Assembly (NCBI GenBank): GCA_907164885.2
Contig: OU015490.1
Span: 11,830,966-11,894,965 of the forward strand
Reading direction: 5' to 3'
Length of the DNA stretch: 64,000 bases
DNA from: Dolomedes plantarius
Taxonomy: Eukaryota; Arthropoda; Arachnida; Araneae; Dolomedidae
Below, piece after piece: positions 52,701 through 64,000 of the stretch (the first letter of the stretch is position 1; the number at the start of each line of letters is the position of its first letter). The notes under the pieces are model-generated. The model ran no database searches and had not been told where the DNA came from. It worked only from the letters and a program-made list of their open reading frames with translations. The translations under genes were made by a program, and so were the position numbers.

Positions 52701-54680
52701 GCCGAGAACCGGAATAGATTTGAATGGTAAGTTCACAACGTATCTTCCAGTACAGTCTCTCTTCACATTTTTTTGAAATTTGTCATTTACTGGATCAATG
52801 ACTGATGATTCTGGAACTGATTCCATTTGCCAAAATTTCTGTAGTGAAGAATTGAGTTCGCTGTCGATTATAGAATGACAACTGAAAATCTCTTCCCTTA
52901 CTGGTATTGAATAGATGGGGCCAGATAGCAACCATCCTAGCTTAGATTTCATAGCACAAGGCGTTCCCTTTGGGCCAATGATTTTCTCACCAGAAATAAT
53001 TTGGATGAATAAGTCTGCTCCAATCAAAACTTCAACAGGAGATGAGATGTGAAAGTTCGGATCAGCAAGGACAAGTCCCTCCAAATGAGGCCACTTAGTG
53101 ACTTCCATCCGAAAATTGGGTAGGTTCATGGTAATGTTTTTGACGACCAGAGCATTCATCTCAAATGATTCGTCACAGGAGTGTGAATATATCGTCATAT
53201 TAGTCTCTTTTAAGGATGTTTCTGCAACAGAATTAGTGATTCCTCGAATAATGTGATTTGTATTTCTCACTTTTAAATTAAGTCTTGTTGCTAATGTGGA
53301 AGAAATCATGCACCTCTGCGAGCCACTATCTATCAGTGCACGACAAGTAATTAAGTCCTGATTTGAAGATTTGATTTTGATCAATGCGGTGCTTAACAAG
53401 GTTGTCACTGCTTTTATATGGTTAACAAGGCATGGACTTTCCACTTCATTTACCTGATTTGAATTACTAGCAGTTTCAACATTTTGAATAGGTTTTGGAC
53501 GATGGAGAAGGGTGTGATGATTTTTATTACAATTTTCTGACTTACACCTAATAGTAATTAAGCATTTTGAGGCCAAATGATTACTTCTTAAACAATTAAT
53601 GCAAAGCTTATTAGTTTTGACAAATTCCCATCGTTGATCCAATGACATCCCTAGGAAATCTGGACATCTGTACAATGCATGCGAGTTTTTACAAATTATG
53701 CAAACTGGTAGTTTCGAAGCTGACACGGTATTACAAAAGGTGGTCCTTTTTTGAGGTTTGAAATCACCTTTACTAGTTGTTTCTACTTTGAAACATGAAT
53801 CCTTTACATTTTGAAGACTTCTCGCGTGATTTTCCAAAAAGGCCGAAAATTCAGCAAAGGTTGGAAATTTTCCCTTTTCAGTTTTCAATTCCCACTGAGT
53901 ACGCATATTGCTATCGAGCTTACTTTGAATTGTATAGATCAGAATCAAGTCTACCAACTCATTACATTTAAACCCCAATATATCAAGATTACGTATTGCT
54001 TCATTGCACGTGTCCAAGATTTCCAAAAGAGATTTACCATTACAAACTTTGGGGGATTTAATGTTAAAAATTTTACTCAATTGATTATTAGCCAAGAGTT
54101 TGTTATCATCGTATCTAGATACTAAAGTTTCCCAAGCTTGTCTGTAGAAGTCCCCAGAAACAGGAAAACCCTTAATCAGTTTTGCTGCGTCCGACTTTAC
54201 TGATGCAACTAAATACTGGAATTTTGAAAGTGAGGACAGATTTTTATTTGAATCAATTGTCGCAGAAAATATTTCCTTAAACGTAATCCAATCATCAAGG
54301 TTTCCGCCAAAAATTGGAATTTCAAATTTTGGAAGGCGAATATTTTGCGTTTCATTCGAAACTGATTTATCAATGAACTCGGAAGCCGAATTTTCATTAG
54401 TACTTCTACTAATAAATCCTTCTATATCAGCACAAGCATTAATTACTTTCTCATTTGCATTTGTATATTCATTATAAAAAAGATCATTTTCATCGATTAA
54501 TTCAAATATTAACTCTTCCAAAGATTCTATCAAATTACACAATTTTGTTTTTATTTCTTTCAAAATAAATGATTTACCCTCCTTGATTAAATTATCAACA
54601 CGATTAACATATCTGTTAATTTCCTTGATAATGAAATGAAACCTGGTTTCAATCTTTGAATCTTTCTTACCCTTAGCCAT
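49680..54680 (-). CDS. BEL/Pao Gag-Pol polyprotein, uninterrupted but integrase-deleted
   Basis: A 1666-residue polyprotein starting MAKGKKDSKIE, 298 bp after the 5' LTR. Gag: DUF1759-type region about 115-290 (GGNLDDWITFKEIF). Cys/His knuckles at 327-392 (CIICKNSHALYRC, CINC). Aspartic protease with IDSGSQRCMIS at 450-460. RT about 710-900 with FDASSKDSSGNSL and YMDD at 854-857. RNase H about 1028-1130 (LHGFADASL, RLELSAALL, WLDSQIALCWI). Integrase: HHCC 1337-1372, Asp in GIDFCGP (1404), Asp in SDNGKNF (1470), Glu in GGIWESAVK (1520). DUF5641-like end 1555-1652. Relative to BEL 1, about 47 residues after the catalytic Glu are missing in frame at about residue 1528 (near 50095). Cleavage, reverse transcription and packaging parts look complete; integration is probably impaired. 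Confidence 0.93.
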   Translation of the reverse strand: MAKGKKDSKIETRFHFIIKEINRYVNRVDNLIKEGKSFILKEIKTKLCNLIESLEELIFELIDENDLFYNEYTNANEKVINACADIEGFISRSTNENSASEFIDKSVSNETQNIRLPKFEIPIFGGNLDDWITFKEIFSATIDSNKNLSSLSKFQYLVASVKSDAAKLIKGFPVSGDFYRQAWETLVSRYDDNKLLANNQLSKIFNIKSPKVCNGKSLLEILDTCNEAIRNLDILGFKCNELVDLILIYTIQSKLDSNMRTQWELKTEKGKFPTFAEFSAFLENHARSLQNVKDSCFKVETTSKGDFKPQKRTTFCNTVSASKLPVCIICKNSHALYRCPDFLGMSLDQRWEFVKTNKLCINCLRSNHLASKCLITIRCKSENCNKNHHTLLHRPKPIQNVETASNSNQVNEVESPCLVNHIKAVTTLLSTALIKIKSSNQDLITCRALIDSGSQRCMISSTLATRLNLKVRNTNHIIRGITNSVAETSLKETNMTIYSHSCDESFEMNALVVKNITMNLPNFRMEVTKWPHLEGLVLADPNFHISSPVEVLIGADLFIQIISGEKIIGPKGTPCAMKSKLGWLLSGPIYSIPVREEIFSCHSIIDSELNSSLQKFWQMESVPESSVIDPVNDKFQKNVKRDCTGRYVVNLPFKSIPVLGDSKFQALKRFQYLEAKFRKNPEFKTKYCEFMKEYLSLNHMEIVPEYEEEVPNQAFLPHHGVLREESLTTKLRVVFDASSKDSSGNSLNDFLEVGPKLLPEIFKILINFRSYRIALSADVEKMFRQILVTVSHRDYQRIVWRFQEQQPISTYRLRTITYGTACAPYLAIKTLHKLAEDSQTENPLISEIIRENFYMDDLLCGASSPEEASRLVYEINQIMENGGFTLRKWASNCPEAIEHVTEERRLIHSNGKIENEQVVKLLGLTWNSSEDTIQLHIARTTEVKTKRDLLSFIARTFDPLGLLSPSTVILKILMQELWKDKLSWEDEIPPEILKVWESFLNQIDCLKAIRIPRFISMDESATTQIQLHGFADASLKAYAAVLYLVKLSPFGNTSHLLAAKTKVAPLSMVTLPRLELSAALLLSQLTLTVMDSLPINLEDVHLWLDSQIALCWIHSPPLKGNQFVSNRVHKIKSLVPKAQWHHITGKWNPADCASRGILPEKLLHHDLWWSGPSRLWDNSSYLPFSQDSVSDGAEEVLVHTAVEKEIPEFLLKFSSYTKLINVIAYCLRFIHNCRHPNERLTENLTANEIKSSLLLIVRLLQKKEFSNEIKLLQQKSPLPTSSKLLTLNVFLDESNILRVGGRLFRQQNLTHDQKYPILLPKENLITDLIIEYYHQKHFHAGPQLTLALIRQKFWFTSGRSKVRQVIHRCVLCKKLRAASCQQIMADLPSERINPSRCFQKIGIDFCGPVTTKPNLTRSKAKMKSYICVIICMCTKAVHLEAVSDLSTQALLACLKRFISRRGLPSDIYSDNGKNFVGLSNELKALFCKLKSEEVMHFSSFHEINWHFIPPYSPNFGGIWESAVKTVKSALTPGHFIIGSSLLDIPEAPNCTISLSDRWKLLQKMRIEFWDRWSRDYLNQLQQRPKAWSLQRQNLQIGDLVAIHEPQLPPLKWLLGRVIQCFPGADGCVRVVSIKTTSGDVKRPIYKVTVLLPAPEDVPSCSSSPRS

Positions 54681-54954
54681 ATCGAAATCAGAAAATCAAA
54701 ATGTCTCATATACAAAATTCCACGAATCGAAAATAGCACGTCAACAATTTTACGCGAATGCTAAAATGCCAAAAATGAAAAATAACAAATGCTAGAAATA
54801 AGAATTAAACATTGAATTTACGTTTGCCTACCGGAAAAGAGTTGGCAAGTAGCCAAAACACTTGCGAGAACGCGGGAATCAACTTTATCCAATATGGCGA
54901 ACCGAAACGAGCGAGCGATTGAGACACATAATTAAAAGATTCTCTACTGTCACT

Positions 54955-54972
54955 CCGGGTCGATTAGGACCA
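54955..54972 (-). promoter_or_regulatory. BEL 2 primer-binding site
   Basis: The minus strand reads TGGTCCTAATCGACCCGG six bases after the 5' LTR. TGG fits a tRNA CCA end; the tRNA is not identified. Confidence 0.6.
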
Positions 54973-54978
54973 AAACTA

Positions 54979-55396
54979 TGTGAGATTTATAGATTTAGTG
55001 GACTGTAAATGAATTTTAAAGGATTTATTTTGACTTAAAACAAAATAATTACAATACTTGCACATTTAATAGAATACACTTGCGATTAATAGAATATAAG
55101 GAATGGATCAACGCTGGGAAAATGAAAACCCAAATAGCTTAAAGAATTGAATCATGAATTGACTTACATAAAGGAATGATGAATTGCTTCACTTCCCAGC
55201 CATGTTCCAAACCTTTCACTTAAAGTAAATTACATCAAAAAAGGGAATAAGCAAGCAGAAGCCCTGCTCGCATCACGTACATAAGAATGTTTTGTCAACC
55301 ACAACAGTTCATGTTTTCACACATCGTTTCAAAATAATAAATTCATGGATCTGTGCTGCCATCTATGAACGCGGGCTGCTACTACAGGACGGAACA
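54979..55396 (-). repeat. BEL 2 5' LTR
   Basis: Same 418 bp as 49296-49713 apart from two A/G differences. Confidence 0.93.
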
Positions 55397-55401
55397 GTGA
55401 T

Positions 55402-55761
55402 GTACTGAAAAATATATTTAGTATGAAATTTAGGATACTACTGTTTTCAAATTTTGATGTATATTGGAGTGCAATAACTTCATTCAAAAGTAATGGAGTA
55501 ATGTAAAAGCACTGCACTGATTGACGGTTTCATATTTCTATATTGGACCTAACTCCATGAAAAAACGAATGATGTAGGATCAAACCTAGCAATCTCCATC
55601 AGACCCTTTTTTTCGGTAAAGGGCAAAGAACTATATACTATGTAATTTTTAAGATATAAATTTGAAATTATGTTTAGAAAAATTTCCACATTATTCGTTA
55701 TTAGAAGGTTATTTTCCAAAACATTTTCGTTTTTAATTGATTGAAATATAATGAGAAAGTG
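55402..55761. other. Nothing recognised
   Basis: AT-rich. Confidence 0.5.
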
Positions 55762-55916
55762 CAGTAAACTCTCGTATAACACGAATCATATATTACTCGT
55801 TGTTTGAAATTACGTTATAGGAAATCGCGATGTAGGTAATCGTGTTGTATAAGTAAAAATCTTATACAACACGAATGATGTTAAGAAAAATTTTATAGTG
55901 TCTGCTATGTTAAATA

Positions 55917-55929
55917 AATAAATAAATAA

Positions 55930-55993
<64 letters not shown>
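55917..55993. repeat. (AAAT)n(TA)n microsatellite
   Basis: Five AAAT units then about 58 bp TA, within the pogo-type element. Confidence 0.9.
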
Positions 55994-55997
<4 letters not shown>

Positions 55998-56018
55998 CTT
56001 CGGTTTTACCTCGATATA

Positions 56019-56191
56019 CAGTGGATTCTCGATCGATCGTTTTCGGATCCATCGTTTTTCCGTATGTGTCGTTCATTTTATCCAGTCCCAACGATCATAT
56101 TGTTTTGTTATGTTACCGCATCTATCGTTTTCCCGCATTTATCTTTCATTTCAATCAGTCCCTTTAGAAACGATAGATCGAGATTCCACTG
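56019..56191. mobile_element. 173-bp pogo-type MITE, TA duplication
   Basis: CAGTGGATTCTCGATCGATCG and the inverted right end CAGTGGAATCTCGATCTATCG form about 21-bp TIRs with TA on both sides. It is nested inside the element at 55762-56371. Confidence 0.82.
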
Positions 56192-56371
56192 TATATAAAA
56201 TAGCACTACTTCGTCAAAATCGTTAAAAACCCCAAGTGCATAAAAAAAGGAATGTACAGTATTTTTAAAGGAAATTGCCGTATTTTACACTATATCGAGT
56301 TATACGAATAATGTCGTCACACATTTTTTTTAACGTGTTGTATGATATTGTGTTATATGGGTGTTTACTAT

Positions 56372-58623
<2,252 letters not shown>

Positions 58624-58893
58624 TATGTGTGTGTGTGTGTCAGAGATTGATAAAAAATAATCACGAAGGAAGCAATGAAAGTTGGGGATATATGTAAATC
58701 GAAATTGAGTTATTGCAGATGGAAAAAGATTCCGTGCTTGAGGGCGGTTGCTGGGAACTGAGACACGTGTTTCGTGTATTATTTAGAGGCTGTTCATCCG
58801 TCAACGTCAGCGTTGATCGAATCGATAACTTTGTAACCAAACAAATTACCCAAAGAATTTGCAGAGCTTGTTGTTTGGTTTAAAATATATTTC
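58624..58893. other. (TG)n then nothing recognised
   Basis: TG run at 58625-58640. Confidence 0.5.
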
Positions 58894-59105
58894 AGGTAGT
58901 CTCTTCTAACGAAACTACCGCGGGTTATTAACGTAAGATTACTTATCGCTACTTACCTCCTTTTTTTGGTGCATTTTGATACTTTTCTGTTAAACTGTTT
59001 CTTCTTACTGGGTTTGCCGTGCTGTGAAAATTATAACTCGCGACGGACTCTGAATTTTTTTCTTCCCAGAGGATCGTTATTGAGGAACGTAATTCTACGT
59101 TAAAA
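58894..59105 (+). repeat. Dispersed repeat family R1, copy 3
   Basis: Contains GTCTCTTCTAACGAAACTACC, TTATTAACGTAAGATTAC, ATACTTTTCTGTTAAACTG, ATTATAACTCGC and GTAATTCTACGTTAA, matching the other two copies. It has no microsatellite. Confidence 0.65.
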
Positions 59106-60484
59106 CATTTTTGATAACAGTAAACATTTTAACGCGAGTAGAGATGATACTTTCAGATGCCATGAAAGCAGTCTCTTTAGTTTAATAAATTTTACCATCG
59201 TAGATCACCATTTGGGATGTGACGTCCAAACTGGGAAGAAAACGTAATTGTCCACTAAAACAAAGATGAAGTATTAACTTTGATTATTTCCTTTTGGTAT
59301 TTGAATTATAATGGTATATACCAATTTCTTCAGCTTGAAGAATAGATATGATATGAAATAATTTATTTTTAATTTTCTTCTCATAATATATCTTTAGTTA
59401 CGATATCCATTTATGTTCAGATGTTTCAGTTTGTATGGTTCTTTTTGGTCGAAAATCTTAAATTTTTTCTTTTGTTCTGTTTGGAAGAGGGTTTTCGTTT
59501 TGTTCGTTAAATTAATTAATTTTTGAATACTTTGGTTTAATTGACTAGACTGAAGCCTGCAAACTGGAACTTTATTATTAATCGGTGGCTATCTGAAAAA
59601 GGAAACTACAATCCTCTAGATCTTAATTTTATATTTAATTAACGATATATTTTAAAAAATTAATTTAGCCTCAAAATTTTATGGTTGAAAATATTTCATC
59701 AATTAGGTTTAAAATTTTGAAAATATATGAAAACTGTTTTGTTTACATTATTCCGTCATTTAGCAATGTACTTCATTATGTAACTTTCTTAAGTTTTAAA
59801 CATATCCTGCAAATTTAGGTCATTTTCTTGCCGTACAAGTAAATATTCCATAGAAATAAATATATAGTGAAAATAGATATAAAAACCCAATTTATAATTC
59901 AATGGAAGATATTTCTACCTCTATCATTTTATTATATACTATTCAAAATGAAGAAACGTTGAAATAAGAACTGCATTTTGTAGGGATAAAGAATAATTAT
60001 TTAACGTGTTTTGGTTGCGGTGTTTATTTATGGTACCATTCAAATTATGATATATCTTAGAAATGCATGCAGTGGTTGCTCTTTCATTACAGATCTTGTT
60101 TTATTCTTGGAAAATAAATTTACTTACATTATATATTTGTTGTTTGTGTTCGGTTAATCTGATATGTAAAAACGTTATATAGAGAAGAAGGAATATTAAG
60201 TAAATTTATCGAAATATTTCGGAAGGAATAGGTTTAGTCTCTTACGGAATGATTTCAATTAAGTAAGTGAGCTTGTAAGTAAATTTTGATTAATTTTAGC
60301 TTGCAACGTCACTTCTATATATCAACTATATTAGAAAAGTTTGTACTCATCCTTAGAATTAATGTATGCTTGTATTTAGCCAAATTGAAACCTTATTAAA
60401 TACTCAATTTCAAAATTAACAGTTCTGAGATTCATTTGTAAAAAAATATTTTAAGATATATTTATTAATTATCTCTTTACGATA
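59106..60484. other. AT-rich, nothing recognised
   Basis: No coding content. Confidence 0.55.
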
Positions 60485-62947
60485 TCGTCTTTCCCCAAAA
60501 ATAATACCGGATTTTATATTACTTTTTCCTCCAAATCACTCATTAGGGCTTATTTTCAGGGGATTTCTTATTTTTTCATGGACAAAAATTTACACATATT
60601 CATTTACAGCGATCTACATTTATTCCCATATTCTTGTACAAAAATTTGCATTTAGTCTAGTGCAGTCATACCATCTTCTTCTGGGACATCGTCATAAATC
60701 TCGAAACCCCGAATCCCGGCCTGCATTTCTTGCGACTTCATTTCTTGTAGAATCATTGGTCATATTCTCTCACGTCTAGCAATATAGCTCTCCTTAAATG
60801 AGCACTTCTTGTCTGTGCAGCCTGCTCGTAGTGCATGGGCAAAACAGCTGTCAGTGATATTATCCCGTGAATTATTCACCCAAGTCACGATCCCTTTCAG
60901 GCTAGGCTTCACAAAGTTTTCACGTTGATTTATCTCCATTCTATTTTGAGTGTAGTCATTGATTTCCATGAGGAAATGGTCCTTAAATGGCTTGTTTATT
61001 GAAATATCAAGAGTCTTGACATAGACAGTCATTCCTGTGGGAATAATTATTTGATCTATTCTTCCTTCTGAATGGAAGTTCTTCATGTCTTTAGTACGGT
61101 GAGTACTGGCTGAATCCCAGACTAGCAGACCTCTTTGTCCACCTCGCAAAGCAAGTGGCAGAATTAAATCGACTCATTCCCTTATAGCTGCTTGTGTGCA
61201 CCAGGTTTATTCGGTTTCAAGAACATAAATGCCTGAAACAAGTTCCATCTCATCTGTCTTGACTTTAGTGAAAATCAGTGGCGGGACTTTCTTTTTATCC
61301 AGACGAATTTCCAAAATGCTGGTAACACGTGCACTTTCGTAACCAGTGGCGGGAATGTTGACTGAAGAGGCCCCTCTCTGATCAATTGTCGTTTGAGATC
61401 CTTCACCCATAAACACTGCAGATTCCCCCCTAGCCCTTTTATCATGTTGGAGAGTTGTTATTTAGATAAGCCGATGCGATCAACAAAAGAATTTAATGCA
61501 AGTGCACGTTTAATAACTTCACTATCTTTGACCTTGAACAGTCTTGTCGATCTTCTTACACACAGTTGATTCATATCGCTGAAGGAAGCTATCCATCCAG
61601 GGTTGGGATGTTTTGAATTCGTCTGGGGATATGTCTAATTGTGGTACTATTGCAAGGGAAAATGCTTAACGATTAGCTCTACGAACAATCAAAGTCTTTA
61701 CAGTTCTGTCAGCAATCCATTCACAGACGATGTCTTCCAACAAAGGAAATAAGAGTTGCCAACTTGATAGACACTTGCGCTTCTTAACATTTCCCGCGCC
61801 CACCTGTTGACTGAGGTTATCGTACTCTGATCTCCATTCCAAGACCATTCGGAGATCCAACCTCTTTTCTTTTCAGATAGCTCCAGATTCTTATTCCGGG
61901 AGTCATTTATGATTCATTTTTTGTACTAGATGGAATAGTTCTTCCTTTTTGCACTCGATTTGCTTGGGGAAGGAAATATTATTCTCTTTAAATCTATTAT
62001 TAAATCAAGCGCTAATATAAGTCTTACAGAACAGAAGCGGGAACAGAAAATTGTTGAGAATCATGGACTACTCAAAAGTGACAAAATCTGCAGGCACAAA
62101 GTTGAATGCAGACAGAAAATGTTTCTTTATTTCACACAAGTGCATTATGGTTGCTATGTACTAACCCCATTGGATTCGCTCCCCTCAATGTTAACATATG
62201 GAGAAAATTTGTCCACGGATTGCCGACTTGAATTCAGAGAATTTGTTTAAAAAATTGTACTTCGTCATAGAGAAAGAAATTTTACATTTGTGTACACTTT
62301 TAATTTTTTTTTTAAAATGCAATTAATATTTTAAAATTTAAATTATTCGGGGAAAAATCTGATATAATGTATTTTAAACGCTCATAAATTCCTTCTGTGG
62401 ATGAAATTTATAAAATGAATCCTGTAGCGCTTTGCAGAAAAGTTCAGGCTATCTGACAATTCCAATTTTATTTGATTATTAGCATTTATGTACCTGTAAA
62501 TAGTTGACAAAAATATATTTTAAATAAAAAATTGGGGGCAGCACTTAATCCCCCTATAGAGAGAGAGCCATTACAACCCTCAAAATGTCAATCCTAAGGG
62601 GGGTGGAATTCTCGAACTGTCCACTGGACTCCTCCCACCACAAGAGTCTGCAAGAAGAGGAAAAGGGAAATACGATTCTTTTCTTAGTACATAGCATTCT
62701 TAAGAACGTCCGTTACAACACACGACGTATTGAATTACGGAGATTCACAACTACGTCCGTTCGCTTTCAAGCTCGCACGTGTGTTGTGACTGTACTCCGA
62801 TTGGTCATTCAGCAATAAGTCTGGCGTCTGTCTGGCTGACGATCTTAACTGGGGCTTATTTTGGTGGTAGAGCTTATATAACAAGTATCCTGAAAAATCA
62901 TGCGATGGCTTATTTTCCGATTAGGTCTAATTTTCAGAGAAACACGG
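60485..62947 (-). mobile_element. pogo/Tigger-type DNA transposon (2.46 kb, inactive)
   Basis: The left end reads TCGTCTTTCCCCAAAAATAA after TA; the inverted right end reads CCGTGTTTCTCTGAAAATTA. Subterminal GGGCTTATTTTC-type words recur at 60547 and 62856. I recognise this end style (GTGTTTCCCCGAAAATAAG) from pogo-like elements of many animals. The worn transposase between them supports the class. Confidence 0.78.
60652..61912 (-). pseudogene. pogo-type transposase (CENP-B HTH and DDE_1), broken
   Basis: Several minus-strand pieces in shifted frames read as one pogo transposase. An HTH_CENPB-like part (CLSSWQLLFPLLEDIVCEWI) is at about 61670-61860. A mid region has VNIPATGYESARVTSILEIR and KKKVPPLIFTKV. 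The catalytic region has LLVWDSASTHRT (second Asp) and IIIPTGMTVYVKTLDISINK, then FKDHFLMEINDY. The tail, after a stop, is acidic (FEIYDDVPEEDGMTALD) and ends at 60652. At least four stops or shifts are visible. It acted, if ever, on its own TIRs at TA sites. Confidence 0.8.
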
Positions 62948-64000
62948 CAAGCATGATATTTCTTAGAAAAATTGTCACGTGATGTCTAGGAAAAAGTTTT
63001 TAACATCTGGCAATACTCAGTTTAGGATTGCCTATTGTTTTTTCCATCAAAAATATTTTTACACCACACAAAAATTCAAAGGGAGTAGTTTTGTAATTCT
63101 GGTACCATAATGCATACATTTTTGCTTCTCCAAAATAAAATGATTTCCTCTTTCAGCAGAAAGAGTTCAGCATGAAATTTTGGGAATAATTTGAAGTTGT
63201 AATAAAGAAAATAAAGCGATGTACTTGTATCATATTAAGATATAAGAATTATTTTTCATGTTCTATCCCTTAAAGGAATACAAAAATGATAGTAGCTATC
63301 TGTTTCGAAAAAATTTAAATTTCTCACTTTTCTTTATAATGTTTATAAGGATAATATGTATAATAATGTTTATGATGTTTATAATTTTTTGAAACACCAT
63401 AGATAATCTCCTTGCTACCACTAATTTTTTATTTTCAAATATTTCCCCTTTATATTCAATTAATTAAAACACATTGATATGATAAATTTAATTTCCCGTA
63501 CACCTTCAGATTTTTTAGAAACAATTTAAGTTTTTACATCACACTTAACCTTTAATGGTTAGATGATATTTCAGTGATCAGATATCATTTGGCTATTTAG
63601 AGTATAACATTAAAGAAGTAAGATATACAAACATTCAATCTTTCTATGAAAAAAATATGCATGACAATTTGAAAGTGTTATTTGCAAAAACACATGCTCC
63701 TTCTTTTTACGTGTGGTACAAAAAGGAATGAAATATACCAAAACAAAGTCGCAATATATATGTTCAGGGGACCAAAACATTTTGTCAAATTAAGCAAAAT
63801 AATAACTTTGAAGATATAACGAGTTGAATAATTCAATCTGCATTACTCTAATAATCCCGAAAAGACTACATTTCTTGCGATATTTCTAACAATAAGACAT
63901 GTTATTTGATTTACCTAAGTATGTATGTTACTGACTGAGCTAAAGACTTGAACATACGTCGAAGTAGTTCTATAGTTTATAAATTTTATAGCATAGGTCT
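62948..64000. other. AT-rich, nothing recognised
   Basis: No coding content, RNA gene or repeat partner seen to the window end. Confidence 0.55.

Larger units (their letters stand above)
49296..55396 (-). mobile_element. BEL/Pao LTR retrotransposon 2 (6.1 kb, young)
   Basis: LTRs of 418 bp each, with only two differences seen, are flanked by GTGAT at 49291-49295 and 55397-55401, the 5-bp duplication usual for this group. One long minus-strand frame fills the interior. High LTR identity implies recent insertion. Confidence 0.95.
55762..56371. mobile_element. pogo-type inverted-repeat element with nested MITE and (TA)n
   Basis: The left end is CAGTAAACTCTCGTATAACACG; the inverted right end has AGTAAACACCCATATAACAC. 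The right part matches the fragment at 24244-24408. A perfect inverted pair (TCGTGTTGTATAAG / CTTATACAACACGA) lies at about 55842-55876. No transposase. Confidence 0.65.

Overview
The window is eukaryotic, AT-rich and dominated by transposable elements. I find no convincing host gene. An arachnid, most likely an araneomorph spider, is suggested by three things: the Tc1-like transposases beginning MPRRK, the BEL/Pao and Ty3/gypsy polyproteins whose wording I associate with spider repeats, and the many long (TA)n microsatellites. This taxon call is inference and no search was run.

Layout. 0-2.7 kb: a broken coding fragment on the minus strand, a dispersed repeat carrying an (ATGT)n tract, and a foldback element between two (TA)n tracts. 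2.8-4.2 kb and 15.0-16.4 kb: two copies of one Tc1-like transposon; the second has an almost complete transposase. 8.6 and 10.8 kb: tRNA-derived SINEs. 11.3 kb: a short inverted-repeat element. 12.7-14.3 kb: a second, degraded Tc1-like family. 16.6-17.3 kb: a non-autonomous element with TTAA duplications. 19.2-22.4 kb: a decayed Ty3/gypsy gag-pol. 23.4 and 58.9 kb: more copies of the dispersed repeat. 24.2 and 55.8-56.4 kb: pogo-type inverted-repeat elements.

26.4-39.8 kb is a nest. A pogo-type element is split by a non-coding LTR retrotransposon with three LTRs, whose primer-binding region looks like the 3' half of a serine tRNA. A BEL/Pao element disabled by two stops and a frameshift sits in the adjoining (TA)n tract. 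40.1-46.2 kb is a Ty3/gypsy element whose LTRs carry a tRNA-like Pol III promoter; its RNase H is split by a solo LTR with a perfect 5-bp duplication, and a TTAA element lies in its 5' LTR. 46.7-48.0 kb is a nested palindrome around a mariner-like element. 49.3-55.4 kb is a young BEL/Pao element: GTGAT duplications, 418-bp LTRs with two differences seen, and one open 1666-codon frame, but its integrase lacks about 47 residues. 58.0-58.6 kb is a mariner-like foldback element. 60.5-62.9 kb is a pogo/Tigger-type transposon with a broken transposase.

The window therefore records successive transposition, nesting and decay. Most long (TA)n tracts touch elements that target TA. The retroelements encode their own Gag, protease, reverse transcriptase, RNase H and integrase in the usual order, but every one carries at least one lesion or lacks coding capacity. 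Remaining stretches are AT-rich DNA in which I recognise nothing.
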